Positions 1-8,973 of a stretch of 35,992 bases of DNA are shown in pieces (the stretch's first letter is position 1; every line of letters begins with the position of its first letter). The notes beneath the pieces were generated by a model, which did no database searches, was not told where the DNA came from, and saw nothing but the letters and a program-made list of their open reading frames with translations. The DNA is from Allobosea sp. 12-68-7 (lineage in GTDB: Bacteria; Pseudomonadota; Alphaproteobacteria; Rhizobiales; Beijerinckiaceae): the NCBI GenBank assembly GCA_002279705.1, contig NCCO01000024.1:1-35992 (forward strand), read 5' to 3'. Position numbers and translations under genes: made by a program.

Positions 1-89
1 ACCATCTCGCGCAGAAGCGCGACCATCGCGTCCTTGCGGTCGGCGAGCCAGGCCGTGACCTTGGCTTCCTCGGGCGTCATCGCGGTCAT
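1..89 (-). CDS. M20-family metallopeptidase, N-terminal fragment
   Basis: Only the first 29 codons are inside the window; the gene continues past base 1. The visible start reads MTAMTPEEAKVTAWL followed by ADRKDAMVALLREMV. This resembles the N-terminus of M20 peptidases of the carboxypeptidase G2/ArgE type, where a WL-x(4)-DAMVALL-x(2)-MV stretch precedes the substrate-binding region. No catalytic or metal-binding residue is in the window, so the family call rests on N-terminal resemblance alone. An AGAG-containing purine stretch lies just upstream of the ATG at 89. A second in-frame ATG at 80 is an alternative start. It is on the same strand as the TPR gene that ends at 197, with about 107 bases between them. 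Confidence 0.5.
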   Translation of the reverse strand, partial: MTAMTPEEAKVTAWLADRKDAMVALLREM

Positions 90-180
90 CGCTCGCTCTC
101 ATGGTTCCGGACGGGACTAGTCCGGACCTTAGACAACGTGCCGGCAGATCGGAAGCGCATCGCTGCCAGCGGGGCTGCGC

Positions 181-199
181 AAAAAGCGCGGAGCGCCTA
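181..199 (-). terminator. possible short intrinsic terminator after the TPR gene
   Basis: On the minus strand, immediately at the TPR stop codon, a GCGC-TCC-GCGC mini-hairpin is followed by five T residues. The stem is only four base pairs, so this is a weak candidate. Confidence 0.3.
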
Positions 200-2968
200 T
201 TTCGGCGCCGCCATTTTCCGGATGAGCGCGTCCCGCGCGGCGCGAGCCTGGGCACGCAGCGCCTCGTCGTCGGGCTTTCGGACCGGCTGTTCGAGCGCCT
301 TGGCGTAATAGCCCAGCGCCAGCTGGTCCGAGGCGATCTCGGCATAGAGATCGCCCAGCCGCTTGTTGGCGAGCAGGGCGGCGTCGGGCCTCCCTGCCGC
401 ATCCTCGAACGCGCCGATGGCGCCCGGCGCGTCGCCGTTGCGGTGTCTCAGTTCGGCCAGCGCCAGCAGAATCCGGGCGTCGTCGCTCCGAGAATTGCGA
501 GCCGCCTCCGCATCGGCCAGCGCCGCCTTGAGGTCGCCCTGCCCTGTCCGTGCCTCGATCCGGATCAGCAGCGCCTCGGCATCCGTTGCGCGCGACGCCA
601 GATGCGCCGTCGTGTCCTCCGCTGCGCCGCCGAAATTACGCAGCCCGAGCCGGGCTTTCGCGCGCAGCACAAGCAGGTCCGGCTCCGGGGTTGGAGCCGA
701 AAGGGCCAGGCCGGCGAACCGCTCGGCCGCGGCGAGATCCCCCGTCGCGAGGTTGATGCGCGCGGCGAGCGCCAGCCAGCGCGGCTCATTGGGCTCGATG
801 CGCAAGGCCATGGCGATGTCGGTCAGCGCGGCCGGGTTGTCGGCTGCGAGGGCGAGCCTGGCGCGTTCGCCGTAAGGCCGCGCACGATCGGGCATGCGCC
901 GGATCGCCTCGCTGAAATCGGCATGGGCGGCCCGGGACTGGTTCAGCTGAACACGCGCGAGCCCGCGATAGAGGAACAGATTCGCCATGTGCCCAGGCGT
1001 GATGCCCATGCTCGCAGCCTTGAGAGGGATCGCGACCGTCTCGTCGATCGCGCTGGTCAGGTCGGCAACCGCTTCGAGGGCATTCCCGAGTTGGGCGGAG
1101 GCGATCCCGCGGACGGCGCTGGCGCCGCTGTGGGCGCGATTGGAGGTAAGGGCGGCCGAAGCGATTTCACGTGCCGCAGCCGCATCGCCACGAGCGAGCA
1201 GGGTCCGCGCGCGCAGCGCCTGACGCGTCGTCTCGTTGCCAAGATTGCCCTGCGGCTGGCCATCGAGGATGGCCAACGCTTCATCGGTGTTGTCGGTTTC
1301 GATGAGGGCGATGACGAGATCATCGTCATTGAGAAACCGGCGGCGGTCATCGGGCACCACCCGCCGGATTTCTCTGAGGTCGGCCAGCGCCGCTGCGGTG
1401 CGGCCGGCCATCAGCTGCATTGTCCCGCGCATTTCGAGGGCATAGGGAGCCGCCCCCTCGCGCTTCAGGATCTCGGTGAGGTCCGCGATGGCCGCGTCGT
1501 AATCGCCCTTGCCCTGAGCCGCCGTCGCACGCGTCAGCAGGGCTTCCTCGTACGCCGGTGCCCCGGGGGACGCACGACGCACGGCGCTGTCAGCGTCCGC
1601 CCAGGCCCGCTCATAGGGTTTCAGATCGGCATCGTAGCGATAGGTCGCCATGTGCGCATAGGCGCGGGCGATCGTCGCCGGGAGGTGATCCGGCGCCGCG
1701 GCGACGGCGAGATCGAGATCGCCCAGTTGCTCGGCGAAAGGGCGCGCCCGCGAACGCAGGATCAGCCTGTCGGCCCGCTCCTGCGGCGTCGTCGCAGTCT
1801 CGACCAGCCGGTTGCAACTCTGGAGCCGCAGCGGATCGTCGCGCTTGTCGCAGCGCGTCTTCAGTTCGGCCTCGCCCAGATCGGTGACGAGGATCGGTTT
1901 GGGCTTGTCGAGTTCCGCGACTCGGGCGGCGTGGCGGGCACGCGAGGCGATGTCATAGCCCATCTTCGCATCGGTGCGCGCGGCCGAGGCCGCAAGGACC
2001 GCGCGGGCCGCCGCTTCGTTGCCCGACGTCAGCAGGATGTCGGCCTTGAGCTCATGGGCGTCGAACAGCGACGGATCGAGTTCGATCGCCTTGTCGGCGT
2101 CGGCGGTCGCCGCGGCGACATCCTTCATCGCCAGCCTGATCGCGGCGCGCGTGGCATAGGCACGGCCAAAGCGCGGGGCGGCCTGAACGACGGCATCGGC
2201 GTCCGCCAGCGCCCCCTCGAGGTCGCGCCGGGCCAGACGCGCCCGGGCGCGGATTTCGGTGAGGCTGGACTGGGTCGGAAAGGCCTGCAGCCCCTCCGTC
2301 GCCTCGCGGATCGCGGGATCGAAGGTGCCGAGATAGAACAGGCTCCGCGCTTTGGTGATGAAGGCCTCGGGGCCGCGAAAGCCGGCGGCGCGGGCCCTGT
2401 CGATCTGCTCGACGGCATCGCCATAGCGGCCGGTCGAATAGTGCAGAAGCCCCATCATGTAGTGGCTGCGCGGATGGTCCTTCTGCCAGAATAGGCCCTG
2501 GCGGAGATCGGCGCCCGCCCCGGCGAAGTCATATTGCAACATCTTCAGGTAGCCGCGATTGGCGTAGTTGTCGGCATCGAAGGGCGCCATCTCGAGCGCC
2601 GTGGTGAAGTCCGCCATCGCGCCTGCAGTGTTGCCCAGACCGAAGCGGATCTGGCCGCGGTCGCGATAGAGGGCCATCGCCGTGGGCGCGAGCGCGATCG
2701 TCTCGCTGTAATCCTTCTCTGCCTCGGCCAGACGGTTGAGGGCCCAGTAGGCCTGGGCGCGGCTGAGCAGGGCCGAGGCTTTCGCCTTGCGGTCCCCACG
2801 CCCCTTGATGATGGTGGTGCAGGCGGCGATCGCCCGCTCGGTCTTCTCGGCCCTGCAGAGCGCGACGGTCTCGGCCTTCTGGGCCACGGCCGGTGTGGGA
2901 GAGACGGACAGGGCCGCGACCAGCGGCAGCGCGGCGAGCGACGCGAACCGTGAGAACGAGCAGGCCAT
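197..2968 (-). CDS. exported TPR-repeat protein, 923 aa
   Basis: This is a large tetratricopeptide-repeat protein of unknown specific function, probably a periplasmic protein-protein interaction scaffold. The first 30 residues (MACSFSRF, then a hydrophobic AALPLVAAL stretch, ending in AVA before Q) look like a Sec signal peptide. After that, helical TPR-like units recur to the C-terminus, with typical pieces such as ALLSRAQAYWALNRLAEAEK, MALYRDRGQIRFGLGN and YANRGYLKMLQYDFAGA in the first third, and ILLALAELRHRNGDAPGAIG near the end. I chose the ATG at 2968 because a GGGAGGGTGGT ribosome-binding site sits just before it and it puts the signal peptide at the N-terminus. An upstream ATG at 2992 would add eight residues and lacks such a site. 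No enzymatic domain is visible. Confidence 0.85.
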   Translation of the reverse strand: MACSFSRFASLAALPLVAALSVSPTPAVAQKAETVALCRAEKTERAIAACTTIIKGRGDRKAKASALLSRAQAYWALNRLAEAEKDYSETIALAPTAMALYRDRGQIRFGLGNTAGAMADFTTALEMAPFDADNYANRGYLKMLQYDFAGAGADLRQGLFWQKDHPRSHYMMGLLHYSTGRYGDAVEQIDRARAAGFRGPEAFITKARSLFYLGTFDPAIREATEGLQAFPTQSSLTEIRARARLARRDLEGALADADAVVQAAPRFGRAYATRAAIRLAMKDVAAATADADKAIELDPSLFDAHELKADILLTSGNEAAARAVLAASAARTDAKMGYDIASRARHAARVAELDKPKPILVTDLGEAELKTRCDKRDDPLRLQSCNRLVETATTPQERADRLILRSRARPFAEQLGDLDLAVAAAPDHLPATIARAYAHMATYRYDADLKPYERAWADADSAVRRASPGAPAYEEALLTRATAAQGKGDYDAAIADLTEILKREGAAPYALEMRGTMQLMAGRTAAALADLREIRRVVPDDRRRFLNDDDLVIALIETDNTDEALAILDGQPQGNLGNETTRQALRARTLLARGDAAAAREIASAALTSNRAHSGASAVRGIASAQLGNALEAVADLTSAIDETVAIPLKAASMGITPGHMANLFLYRGLARVQLNQSRAAHADFSEAIRRMPDRARPYGERARLALAADNPAALTDIAMALRIEPNEPRWLALAARINLATGDLAAAERFAGLALSAPTPEPDLLVLRAKARLGLRNFGGAAEDTTAHLASRATDAEALLIRIEARTGQGDLKAALADAEAARNSRSDDARILLALAELRHRNGDAPGAIGAFEDAAGRPDAALLANKRLGDLYAEIASDQLALGYYAKALEQPVRKPDDEALRAQARAARDALIRKMAAPK

Positions 2969-3111
2969 CGACCACCCTCCCCTGCCGACCATCGCTGGTT
3001 GACACTGCGGGAACTTAGCAAAGGTCGATCATGCCGTCATGCTGCTTTGCGCGGCAGCTGGCACTTGGCTGCGAGCGGCCGTCGCGGGGGGGCGCCCAGC
3101 CCGGCCGCCGC

Positions 3112-3618
3112 TCAGGCTTCCGGCTCCAGCAGCATCAGATCGGTGTCGTCCGGCTTCGCGCCGGCCGCCGTCAGCATGGCATGGACCTGGCCGCGATGAT
3201 GGGTCTGGTGGTTGAACAGCTGGACGACCAGCAACGCGCGGGGCTTGCGCATCTCGCGCTGCGTCGCGCCGGAAAACCAGATCAGATCGCCGGCCAGCCA
3301 TTCGGCCGACAGGTCACGCGCCCATTCAGCGATCGTACCATCGAAGGCCTGCCGCTGGGCGACGAGATCGTCCCAGTCGGCGACGATATCGGCGGATTCA
3401 TGGATGCGCTGGGTCGGCTTGGGCGTGCCGGCAAAGCGCGAAAGCCACATCCGGTCGCCCCAGAGCAGATGGCAGAACGTGCCGTGGATCGAACCGAAGA
3501 AGGCGCCGCGATCTTGCCGCCGCGCCGCGTCGTCGAGCGTCGCTGCCGCCGTGAACAGGCTGCGGTTCTGCCAGGCGTTGTAGCGCGCCAGGGTGCGGAC
3601 ATAGCTCGTGTCGATCAT
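3112..3618 (-). CDS. DinB family protein
   Basis: This 168-residue protein belongs to the DinB/YfiT-like four-helix metal-binding family, whose members are often uncharacterised or act as thiol-dependent transferases. Candidate metal ligands are His45/His50 (in IHGTFCHLLWGD) and the His-rich LFNHQTHHRGQVH stretch (His137, 140, 141, 146), which is the hallmark of the family. The start at 3618 gives the usual N-terminus MIDTSYVRTLARYNAWQN. An ATG at 3633 would overlap the upstream oxidoreductase stop as ATGA and add five residues, so translation is probably coupled either way. It is the last gene of a minus-strand run LysR, FAD oxidoreductase, DinB. The substrate is unknown. Confidence 0.85.
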   Translation of the reverse strand: MIDTSYVRTLARYNAWQNRSLFTAAATLDDAARRQDRGAFFGSIHGTFCHLLWGDRMWLSRFAGTPKPTQRIHESADIVADWDDLVAQRQAFDGTIAEWARDLSAEWLAGDLIWFSGATQREMRKPRALLVVQLFNHQTHHRGQVHAMLTAAGAKPDDTDLMLLEPEA

Positions 3619-3629
3619 GGCAGGCCCGA

Positions 3630-4853
3630 TCATATAATGTTGGTTTCCAGCAGCGGCTGCCCGGCGACGATACGCTCATGACCGAGATCGGACAGGTCGA
3701 GGCTGCGATAGCCGCCATGCAGGATGTGCTCGGCGAGACCGCGCCCCACGGCCGGCGCCTGCTGCAGCCCATGACCGGAAAAGCCGTTGGCGAGGTAGAG
3801 ACCCGAGAGGTCGACCGCAGGGCCGACGATGGCGTTGTGGTCGAGCTCGTTCATGTCATAGGGGCCGGCCCAGGCGCGGCCGGGCCTGATCTGCTCGAAG
3901 GCCGGGACGCGGTGGGCGAGTGCCGGCCAAACGATCTCCTCGAAGAAGCCCCAGTCGACATCCTCGACATCCGCGTCGGTCTCGATCCACTCCCGGTCCT
4001 GCTCGGGCGTCAGCGGCGAGCAGCTGCCGATAAAGAGCTGGCCGTCGCTGCCACGCTTGCCCTCCGGCCGGCACCAGGAGCCGCTCCGGTCGATCAACAG
4101 CGGGCAGTTCTCGACCTCGCCCTTGCAGAGGAAGGAGAAGACATAGCGCTTCATCGACCGCACGGGGATCGTCACGCCGGCCGTGGCGGCGAGGCGGGCG
4201 CCATGCGTGCCCGACGCATTGACCGCCGCGCCGCAGGCGATGCGGCTGCCGTCGGCGAGTGCGACGCCGGTGACGCGGCCGTCCTCGACCATGTACCTGG
4301 CCACCTCGCCCTGGCGGTATTCGACGCCGAGCGACCGGGCCTTCTTGCGAAACGCTTGCAACAAGGCCCAGCCATCGAACCAGCCCTCGCCGCTGACGCC
4401 GAAGCTGCCGCAGGCGATGTCGTCCGTGTTCATCCAGGGAAATTTGCTGCGCAGCATGGGTGCAGCATAAAGCGCAACATCGGCCCCTTCGGCGGCCTGC
4501 AGCGCCTGGTTGGCGGCGAGCACGGGAGCCCCTTCCTCACCCGCCAGATAGAGATAGCCGCCCTCGTGCAGATCGATCGCGGGCGCCTCGCCCTCGACCG
4601 CAAGATGGCTGCCGATGTTGCGCAGGAAATCGATGCCGTGCAGCGAGATGCGAATGTTGACCGCGCTCGAGTATTGCTGGCGGATCGAGGCGGCCGACAG
4701 CGCCGAGGCGGCGTAGCGATAGGTCGGGTCCTTCTCGACGACGACGATCCTGCCTTTGAAACCGGGATCGGCGGCGAGGTGATAGGCGACCGAGGAACCG
4801 AGGGCACCGCCGCCGCAGATGACGACGTCGGCGATTCCGGACGAAGACGACAT
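3630..4853 (-). CDS. FAD-dependent oxidoreductase, DAO/FOXRED1-like
   Basis: This 407-residue flavoenzyme belongs to the D-amino-acid oxidase (DAO) fold family. An N-terminal dinucleotide-binding motif VVICGGGALGSSVAYHL (about residues 10-26) is followed by VVVEKDPTY for the FAD ribose. The C-terminus NGFSGHGLQQAP...LETNII is strikingly like human FOXRED1 and bacterial sarcosine/dimethylglycine-oxidase-type relatives. Such enzymes oxidise secondary amines. Next to an amaB-like dehydrogenase and gcdH, a role on a cyclic or N-alkylated amino acid of lysine breakdown (comparable to L-pipecolate oxidase, AmaA) is a reasonable inference, not shown by the sequence. The ATG at 4853 is preferred over an upstream TTG at 4865. 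It lies 88 bases downstream of the LysR gene on the same strand. Confidence 0.85.
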   Translation of the reverse strand: MSSSSGIADVVICGGGALGSSVAYHLAADPGFKGRIVVVEKDPTYRYAASALSAASIRQQYSSAVNIRISLHGIDFLRNIGSHLAVEGEAPAIDLHEGGYLYLAGEEGAPVLAANQALQAAEGADVALYAAPMLRSKFPWMNTDDIACGSFGVSGEGWFDGWALLQAFRKKARSLGVEYRQGEVARYMVEDGRVTGVALADGSRIACGAAVNASGTHGARLAATAGVTIPVRSMKRYVFSFLCKGEVENCPLLIDRSGSWCRPEGKRGSDGQLFIGSCSPLTPEQDREWIETDADVEDVDWGFFEEIVWPALAHRVPAFEQIRPGRAWAGPYDMNELDHNAIVGPAVDLSGLYLANGFSGHGLQQAPAVGRGLAEHILHGGYRSLDLSDLGHERIVAGQPLLETNII

Positions 4854-4941
4854 GGCGGGTCCCAAGCCAGAGACGGGTGCGCGCTGCGACCCGGTTGATG
4901 AACGCTGCGCATGAATGGCGCGGCCGACGAAACTTGTCGAG

Positions 4942-5856
4942 TCAGCTCGCCATCTCGCATTCGGCGAGCAGCCAGTCGCGGAAGGCTGAGACCGTCGGCA
5001 GTTCCGCGCGGGTCTCGGGATAGACCAGGTAGTAGCCTTCTCTGCCGGTGACCGGGCGATCGAAGGGAATGACCAGGGAGCCGGAGCGGAGTTCCTCCTC
5101 GACCAGGAAACGCGGCACGATGGCCAGCCCGAGACCGGCGACGGCGGCTTGAGAGACCATGGCGAACTGCTCGAAGCGCGGCCCCATCAGCGCGCGCTGC
5201 GGCGGCAGACCCTGCTGTTCCAGCCAGTTCGCCCAGGCGCGGGGTCGCGTCGATTGCTGCAGCAGAGAGCCCCTGAGCATGTCGGCCGGTTCCTTCAACC
5301 CCAGGCGCGCCACCAGGCCGGGCGCCGCGACGGGCACGATCTCCTCGCCCATCAGGCGGTGCAGCCGCGCGCCGGGCCAGACCGGATCACCGAAATGAAC
5401 CGCCGCATCGAGTGGCTCGCGCGCGAAGTCGAAGGGTACGAGCTTCGTGGTGAAGTTGATGGTGATGCCGGGATGCGCCTCGGTGAAGCGCGGCAGGCGC
5501 GGGATCAGCCAGCGCGTGCCGAAAGTCGGGAGAATGGCGAGGTTCAGCACACCGCCCGCGCCCCGGAAGGCCATGGTCGAGACCGTGGCCGCCGCCAGCC
5601 GCGAAAGTCCGTCGCGGATCTCGGCGGCATAGGCGGCACCCGCCGGCGTCAGCGCGACGCGCTGCCTTGCGCGCTGGAACAGGGCGACGCCCAGCACCGT
5701 CTCGAGATGCGCGACCTGCCGGCTGACGGCGCCCTGGGTCAGGTTCAGTTCCTCCGCCGCACGGGTGAAACTGCCATGGCGCGCAGCCGCCTCGAAGGCC
5801 GCCAACGCGGACAGCGACGGCACCGTGAGGCGTCCTGGCACGATCTCGAGGTTCAT
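4942..5856 (-). CDS. LysR-family transcriptional regulator, GcvA-like
   Basis: This 304-residue regulator has an N-terminal winged helix-turn-helix (about residues 14-72: SLSALAAFEAAARHGSFTRA then AEELNLTQGAVSRQVAHLE) and a C-terminal periplasmic-binding-fold effector domain (about 95-295). The sequence style is that of the GcvA subgroup. A GAGGACGG ribosome-binding site precedes the ATG. It is divergent from the ALDH7-type dehydrogenase at 5966, with a 109-base shared upstream region, and co-directional with the FAD oxidoreductase behind it. It therefore probably controls one or both. A functional parallel is GcdR, the LysR regulator of glutarate catabolism in Pseudomonas, but that assignment is inferred from context only. 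Confidence 0.9.
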   Translation of the reverse strand: MNLEIVPGRLTVPSLSALAAFEAAARHGSFTRAAEELNLTQGAVSRQVAHLETVLGVALFQRARQRVALTPAGAAYAAEIRDGLSRLAAATVSTMAFRGAGGVLNLAILPTFGTRWLIPRLPRFTEAHPGITINFTTKLVPFDFAREPLDAAVHFGDPVWPGARLHRLMGEEIVPVAAPGLVARLGLKEPADMLRGSLLQQSTRPRAWANWLEQQGLPPQRALMGPRFEQFAMVSQAAVAGLGLAIVPRFLVEEELRSGSLVIPFDRPVTGREGYYLVYPETRAELPTVSAFRDWLLAECEMAS

Positions 5857-5965
5857 GAGCCGTCCTCATCAAGTCGTGAGAACATATCGGTTGCCCGCGC
5901 AGGGCGTAAGAGGGCATTCTTGCGAGCCTGACCTTCATCCGGCCGAGCCTCGCCCAGGACGCATC

Positions 5966-7486
5966 ATGACCTCTCCCCTCCCCCAGGACGCGCTCGCGCT
6001 GTTGAAGCGCCTCGGCGTCACGGATGCCGCCTTCGCCGCCGCCGGCCTCGCCGCCCGCTCGCCCATCACGGGCGAGACCGTCACGACGCTGCGGGAGACG
6101 AGCGCCGCCGAGGCCTCAGCCGCCATCGGCCGGGCGCATGCCGCCTTCCTGGCCTGGCGCAAGGTGCCGGCGCCGCGCCGTGGCGAGTTCGTGCGCCTGC
6201 TCGGCGAGGAACTGCGCGCGGCGAAGGACGATCTCGGCCTGCTGGTGACGATGGAGGCCGGCAAGGTGACGTCGGAGGGCCTCGGCGAGGTCCAGGAGAT
6301 GATCGACATCTGCGATTTCGCCGTCGGTCTGTCGCGCCAGCTCTACGGCCTGACGATCGCGACCGAGCGGCCCAACCACCGCATGATGGAGACCTGGCAT
6401 CCGCTCGGCGTCTGCGGCGTGATCTCGGCCTTCAACTTCCCCGTCGCGGTCTGGTCCTGGAACGCCGCGCTCGCCTTCGTCTGCGGCGACAGCGTCGTCT
6501 GGAAGCCCTCGGAGAAGACCCCACTGACCGCGCTCGCCGTCCAGGCGATCGTCGAGACAACGATGAAGCGCTTCGGCCCCGAGGCTCCCGCCGGCCTGTC
6601 GGAAGTACTGATCGGCGGCCGCGAGATCGGCGACATCCTGGTGCAGGATCACCGCGTGCCGGTCGTCTCGGCCACGGGCTCGACCCGGATGGGCCAGGAG
6701 GTCGGCCAGAAGCTCGCCGCCCGCTTTGCCCGCGCCATCCTCGAGCTCGGGGGCAACAATGCCGCGATCGTGGCGCCGTCGGCCGATCTCGACCTCGCGC
6801 TGCGCGGCATCGCGTTCGCGGCCATGGGCACGGCCGGCCAGCGCTGCACCACGCTGCGCCGCCTCATCGTGCATGAGAGCGTCTATGGCGCGCTGATCCC
6901 CAAGCTCATCAAGGTCTATGGTTCGGTGACAATCGGCGACCCGCGCGAAGCCGGCGTTCTGGTCGGCCCGCTCGTCGATGAGGCGGCCTTCCAGGGCATG
7001 CAGGCGGCTTTGTCGGAAGCCAAGGCCGCAGGGGGCACCGTCCATGGTGGCGAGCGCGTCACGGTCGGAAGCGGAGGGTTCTATGTCCGCCCCGCGATCG
7101 TCGAGATGCCCGCGCAGACCGGCCCGGTCGCCCGCGAGACCTTCGCGCCGATCCTCTACGTCATGACGTACAAGACGCTGGACGAGGCGATCGCGATCCA
7201 GAACGCGGTCGGCGCCGGATTGTCCTCCTCGATCTTCACGCTCGATATGCGCGAGGCCGAGACCTTCATCTCGGGCGAAGGCTCGGACTGCGGCATCGCC
7301 AACGTCAATATCGGCCCGTCCGGCGCCGAGATCGGCGGGGCCTTCGGCGGCGAGAAGGAAACCGGCGGCGGCCGCGAGGCCGGTTCCGACGCCTGGAAGG
7401 CCTATATGCGCCGGACCACGAATACGCTCAATTACGGCACGACATTGCCGCTGGCGCAGGGCGTCAGCTTCGATGTGAATGCGTGA
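5966..7486 (+). CDS. amaB: ALDH7-type dehydrogenase (L-piperidine-6-carboxylate / alpha-aminoadipate semialdehyde dehydrogenase)
   Basis: This 506-residue NAD(P)-dependent aldehyde dehydrogenase is of the antiquitin (ALDH7) subfamily, whose members oxidise alpha-aminoadipate semialdehyde to alpha-aminoadipate in lysine breakdown. Visible residues are the catalytic Cys294 in GTAGQRCTTLRRL, the general base Glu260 in LELGGNNA, and Asn157 in AFNFPV. The GGNNA (rather than GGKSP) and the C-terminal GGAFGGEKETGGGREAGSDA are antiquitin-like. The ATG at 5966 follows AGGAC. The reading frame stays open further upstream, but that part has no ribosome-binding site and would run into the divergent LysR gene. 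Its neighbours gcdH and the CoA-transferase support a lysine/glutarate role. The gene symbol is by homology. Confidence 0.85.
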   Translation: MTSPLPQDALALLKRLGVTDAAFAAAGLAARSPITGETVTTLRETSAAEASAAIGRAHAAFLAWRKVPAPRRGEFVRLLGEELRAAKDDLGLLVTMEAGKVTSEGLGEVQEMIDICDFAVGLSRQLYGLTIATERPNHRMMETWHPLGVCGVISAFNFPVAVWSWNAALAFVCGDSVVWKPSEKTPLTALAVQAIVETTMKRFGPEAPAGLSEVLIGGREIGDILVQDHRVPVVSATGSTRMGQEVGQKLAARFARAILELGGNNAAIVAPSADLDLALRGIAFAAMGTAGQRCTTLRRLIVHESVYGALIPKLIKVYGSVTIGDPREAGVLVGPLVDEAAFQGMQAALSEAKAAGGTVHGGERVTVGSGGFYVRPAIVEMPAQTGPVARETFAPILYVMTYKTLDEAIAIQNAVGAGLSSSIFTLDMREAETFISGEGSDCGIANVNIGPSGAEIGGAFGGEKETGGGREAGSDAWKAYMRRTTNTLNYGTTLPLAQGVSFDVNA

Positions 7487-7508
7487 CGAACAAAGCCGAG
7501 GAACCACA

Positions 7509-7598
7509 CCGTCATTGCGAGCATCGCGAAGCAATCCAGGAGCGGCAGCGCTCGACGCCCCCTGGATTGCTTCGTCGCTACACTCCTCGCAATGACGG
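7509..7598. repeat. intergenic palindromic repeat, CGTCATTGCGAG type
   Basis: An imperfect long inverted repeat fills the gap between amaB and gcdH. Outer arms CCGTCATTGCGAG (7509-7521) and CTCGCAATGACGG (7586-7598) are perfect complements. Inner arms GAAGCAATCCAGG (7528-7540) and CCTGGATTGCTTC (7561-7573) also match exactly. This is the kind of dispersed intergenic repeat common in Bradyrhizobium, Bosea and relatives. It could form a hairpin in the mRNA and separate expression of the two genes. Confidence 0.85.
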
Positions 7599-7625
7599 TG
7601 AGCACAAATGACGAGGGAGACGACC

Positions 7626-8843
7626 ATGGCCGAAGCCGCCCGCAGCCACAGCACCAGCCACAAGCTCGCCGAATTCACCTGGGACGACGCCTTCCTGCTC
7701 GACGAACAGCTGACCGAGGACGAGCGCCTGATCCGCGACACGGCGCGTGCCTATGCGCAGGAGAAGCTGCAGCCCCGGATCTCGGAGGCCTATCTCGACG
7801 AGAAGACCGATCGCTCGATCTTCAACGAGATGGGCGAGCTCGGCCTGCTCGGCGTCACGGTGCCCGAGGAGTATGGCTGCGCCGGCGCCAACTACGTCTC
7901 CTACGGGCTCGTGGCGCGCGAGGTCGAGCGCGTCGATTCCGGCTATCGCTCGATGATGTCGGTCCAGTCCTCGCTGGTGATGTATCCGATCTACGCCTAT
8001 GGCGATGAGCGCCAGCGCAAGAAGTACCTGCCCAAGCTCGGCTCGGGCGAATGGGTCGGCTGCTTCGGCCTGACCGAGCCCGATGCCGGCTCGGACCCGG
8101 CGGGCATGAAGACCCGCGCCGAGAAGGTCGCCGACGGCTATCGCCTGACCGGCTCGAAGATGTGGATCTCGAACTCGCCGATCGCCGATGTCTTCGTCGT
8201 CTGGGCGAAGTCATCAGCGCATGACAACCAGATCCGCGGCTTCATCCTCGAAAAGGGCATGACGGGCCTCTCGGCGCCGAAGATCGGCGGCAAGCTCAGC
8301 TTACGCGCCTCGATCACCGGCGAGATCGTCATGGATAGCGTGATCGTGCCGGAGGAGAACCTGCTGCCCAACGTTTCGGGGCTGAAGGGTCCGTTCGGCT
8401 GCCTCAACCGGGCGCGCTACGGCATTTCCTGGGGCGTGATGGGCGCGGCGGAAGACTGCTTCCACCGCGCGCGCCAGTACGGGCTCGACCGCAAGCAGTT
8501 CAACAAGCCGCTGGCCCAGACGCAGCTCTACCAGAAGAAGCTGGCGGACATGCTCACCGAGATCTCGCTCGGCCTGCAGGGCTCGCTTCGCGTCGGCCGG
8601 CTGATGGACGAGGGCAAGATGGCCCCCGAGATGATCAGCCTGGTCAAGCGCAACAATTGCGGCAAGGCGCTCGATATCGCCCGGGCTGCCCGCGACATGC
8701 ATGGCGGCAACGGCATCTCGATCGAGTATCATGTGATGCGCCATGCCGCGAACCTCGAGACGGTGAACACCTATGAGGGCACGCATGATGTGCATGCGCT
8801 GATCCTCGGCCGGGCGATCACCGGGCTGCAGGCGTTTTTCTGA
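7626..8843 (+). CDS. gcdH: glutaryl-CoA dehydrogenase
   Basis: This 405-residue FAD-dependent acyl-CoA dehydrogenase converts glutaryl-CoA to crotonyl-CoA with loss of CO2, in lysine, tryptophan and glutarate breakdown. The diagnostic C-terminal stretch [20 protein letters not shown] carries the catalytic base Glu384. [17 protein letters not shown] (about residues 147-163) is the acyl-CoA/FAD binding signature. [20 protein letters not shown] (about 100-119) is the GCDH-specific region with the arginine that binds the substrate carboxylate. The ATG at 7626 follows AGGGAGACGACC. The ATG at 7608 lies inside the repeat-adjacent region without such a site. The gene is flanked on both sides by palindromic repeats, and the CoA-transferase follows. 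Confidence 0.93.
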   Translation: MAEAARSHSTSHKLAEFTWDDAFLLDEQLTEDERLIRDTARAYAQEKLQPRISEAYLDEKTDRSIFNEMGELGLLGVTVPEEYGCAGANYVSYGLVAREVERVDSGYRSMMSVQSSLVMYPIYAYGDERQRKKYLPKLGSGEWVGCFGLTEPDAGSDPAGMKTRAEKVADGYRLTGSKMWISNSPIADVFVVWAKSSAHDNQIRGFILEKGMTGLSAPKIGGKLSLRASITGEIVMDSVIVPEENLLPNVSGLKGPFGCLNRARYGISWGVMGAAEDCFHRARQYGLDRKQFNKPLAQTQLYQKKLADMLTEISLGLQGSLRVGRLMDEGKMAPEMISLVKRNNCGKALDIARAARDMHGGNGISIEYHVMRHAANLETVNTYEGTHDVHALILGRAITGLQAFF

Positions 8844-8850
8844 AACCTTC

Positions 8851-8957
8851 CCGTCATTCCGGCCGCAGCGAAGCGGAGCGCCGGAATCCATCGTAGAGTA
8901 CAACCCTCGCAAGGGATGCGCCCTATGATGGATCCCGGGGCAAGCCCGGGATGACGG
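8851..8957. repeat. intergenic palindromic repeat, CGTCATTCCGG type
   Basis: Between gcdH and the CoA-transferase, an element opens with CCGTCATTCCGG and closes with CCCGGGATGACGG. Internal GGAATCCAT and ATGGATCC segments can pair. It is a different family from the repeat at 7509 but of the same dispersed palindromic kind, with a spacer of about 40 bases that is not obviously coding. Confidence 0.75.
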
Positions 8958-8973
8958 CGTTCAGGCTGTCCCC

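Noticed and set aside
101-2494. Long open frame on the plus strand opposite the TPR gene (797 codons)
   Set aside because: Low-complexity arginine/glycine-rich translation with no domain; the opposite strand has a signal peptide, ribosome-binding site and TPR units.
5857-5965. LysR operator between the regulator and the ALDH7 gene
   Set aside because: I saw only a poor partial inverted repeat around TTGCCC/GGGCGTAA and no convincing promoter, so I left it out of the features.
6116-7741. Minus-strand frame opposite the aldehyde dehydrogenase (541 codons)
   Set aside because: Antisense shadow; it also runs through the palindromic repeat, and the sense strand encodes a clear ALDH7 enzyme.
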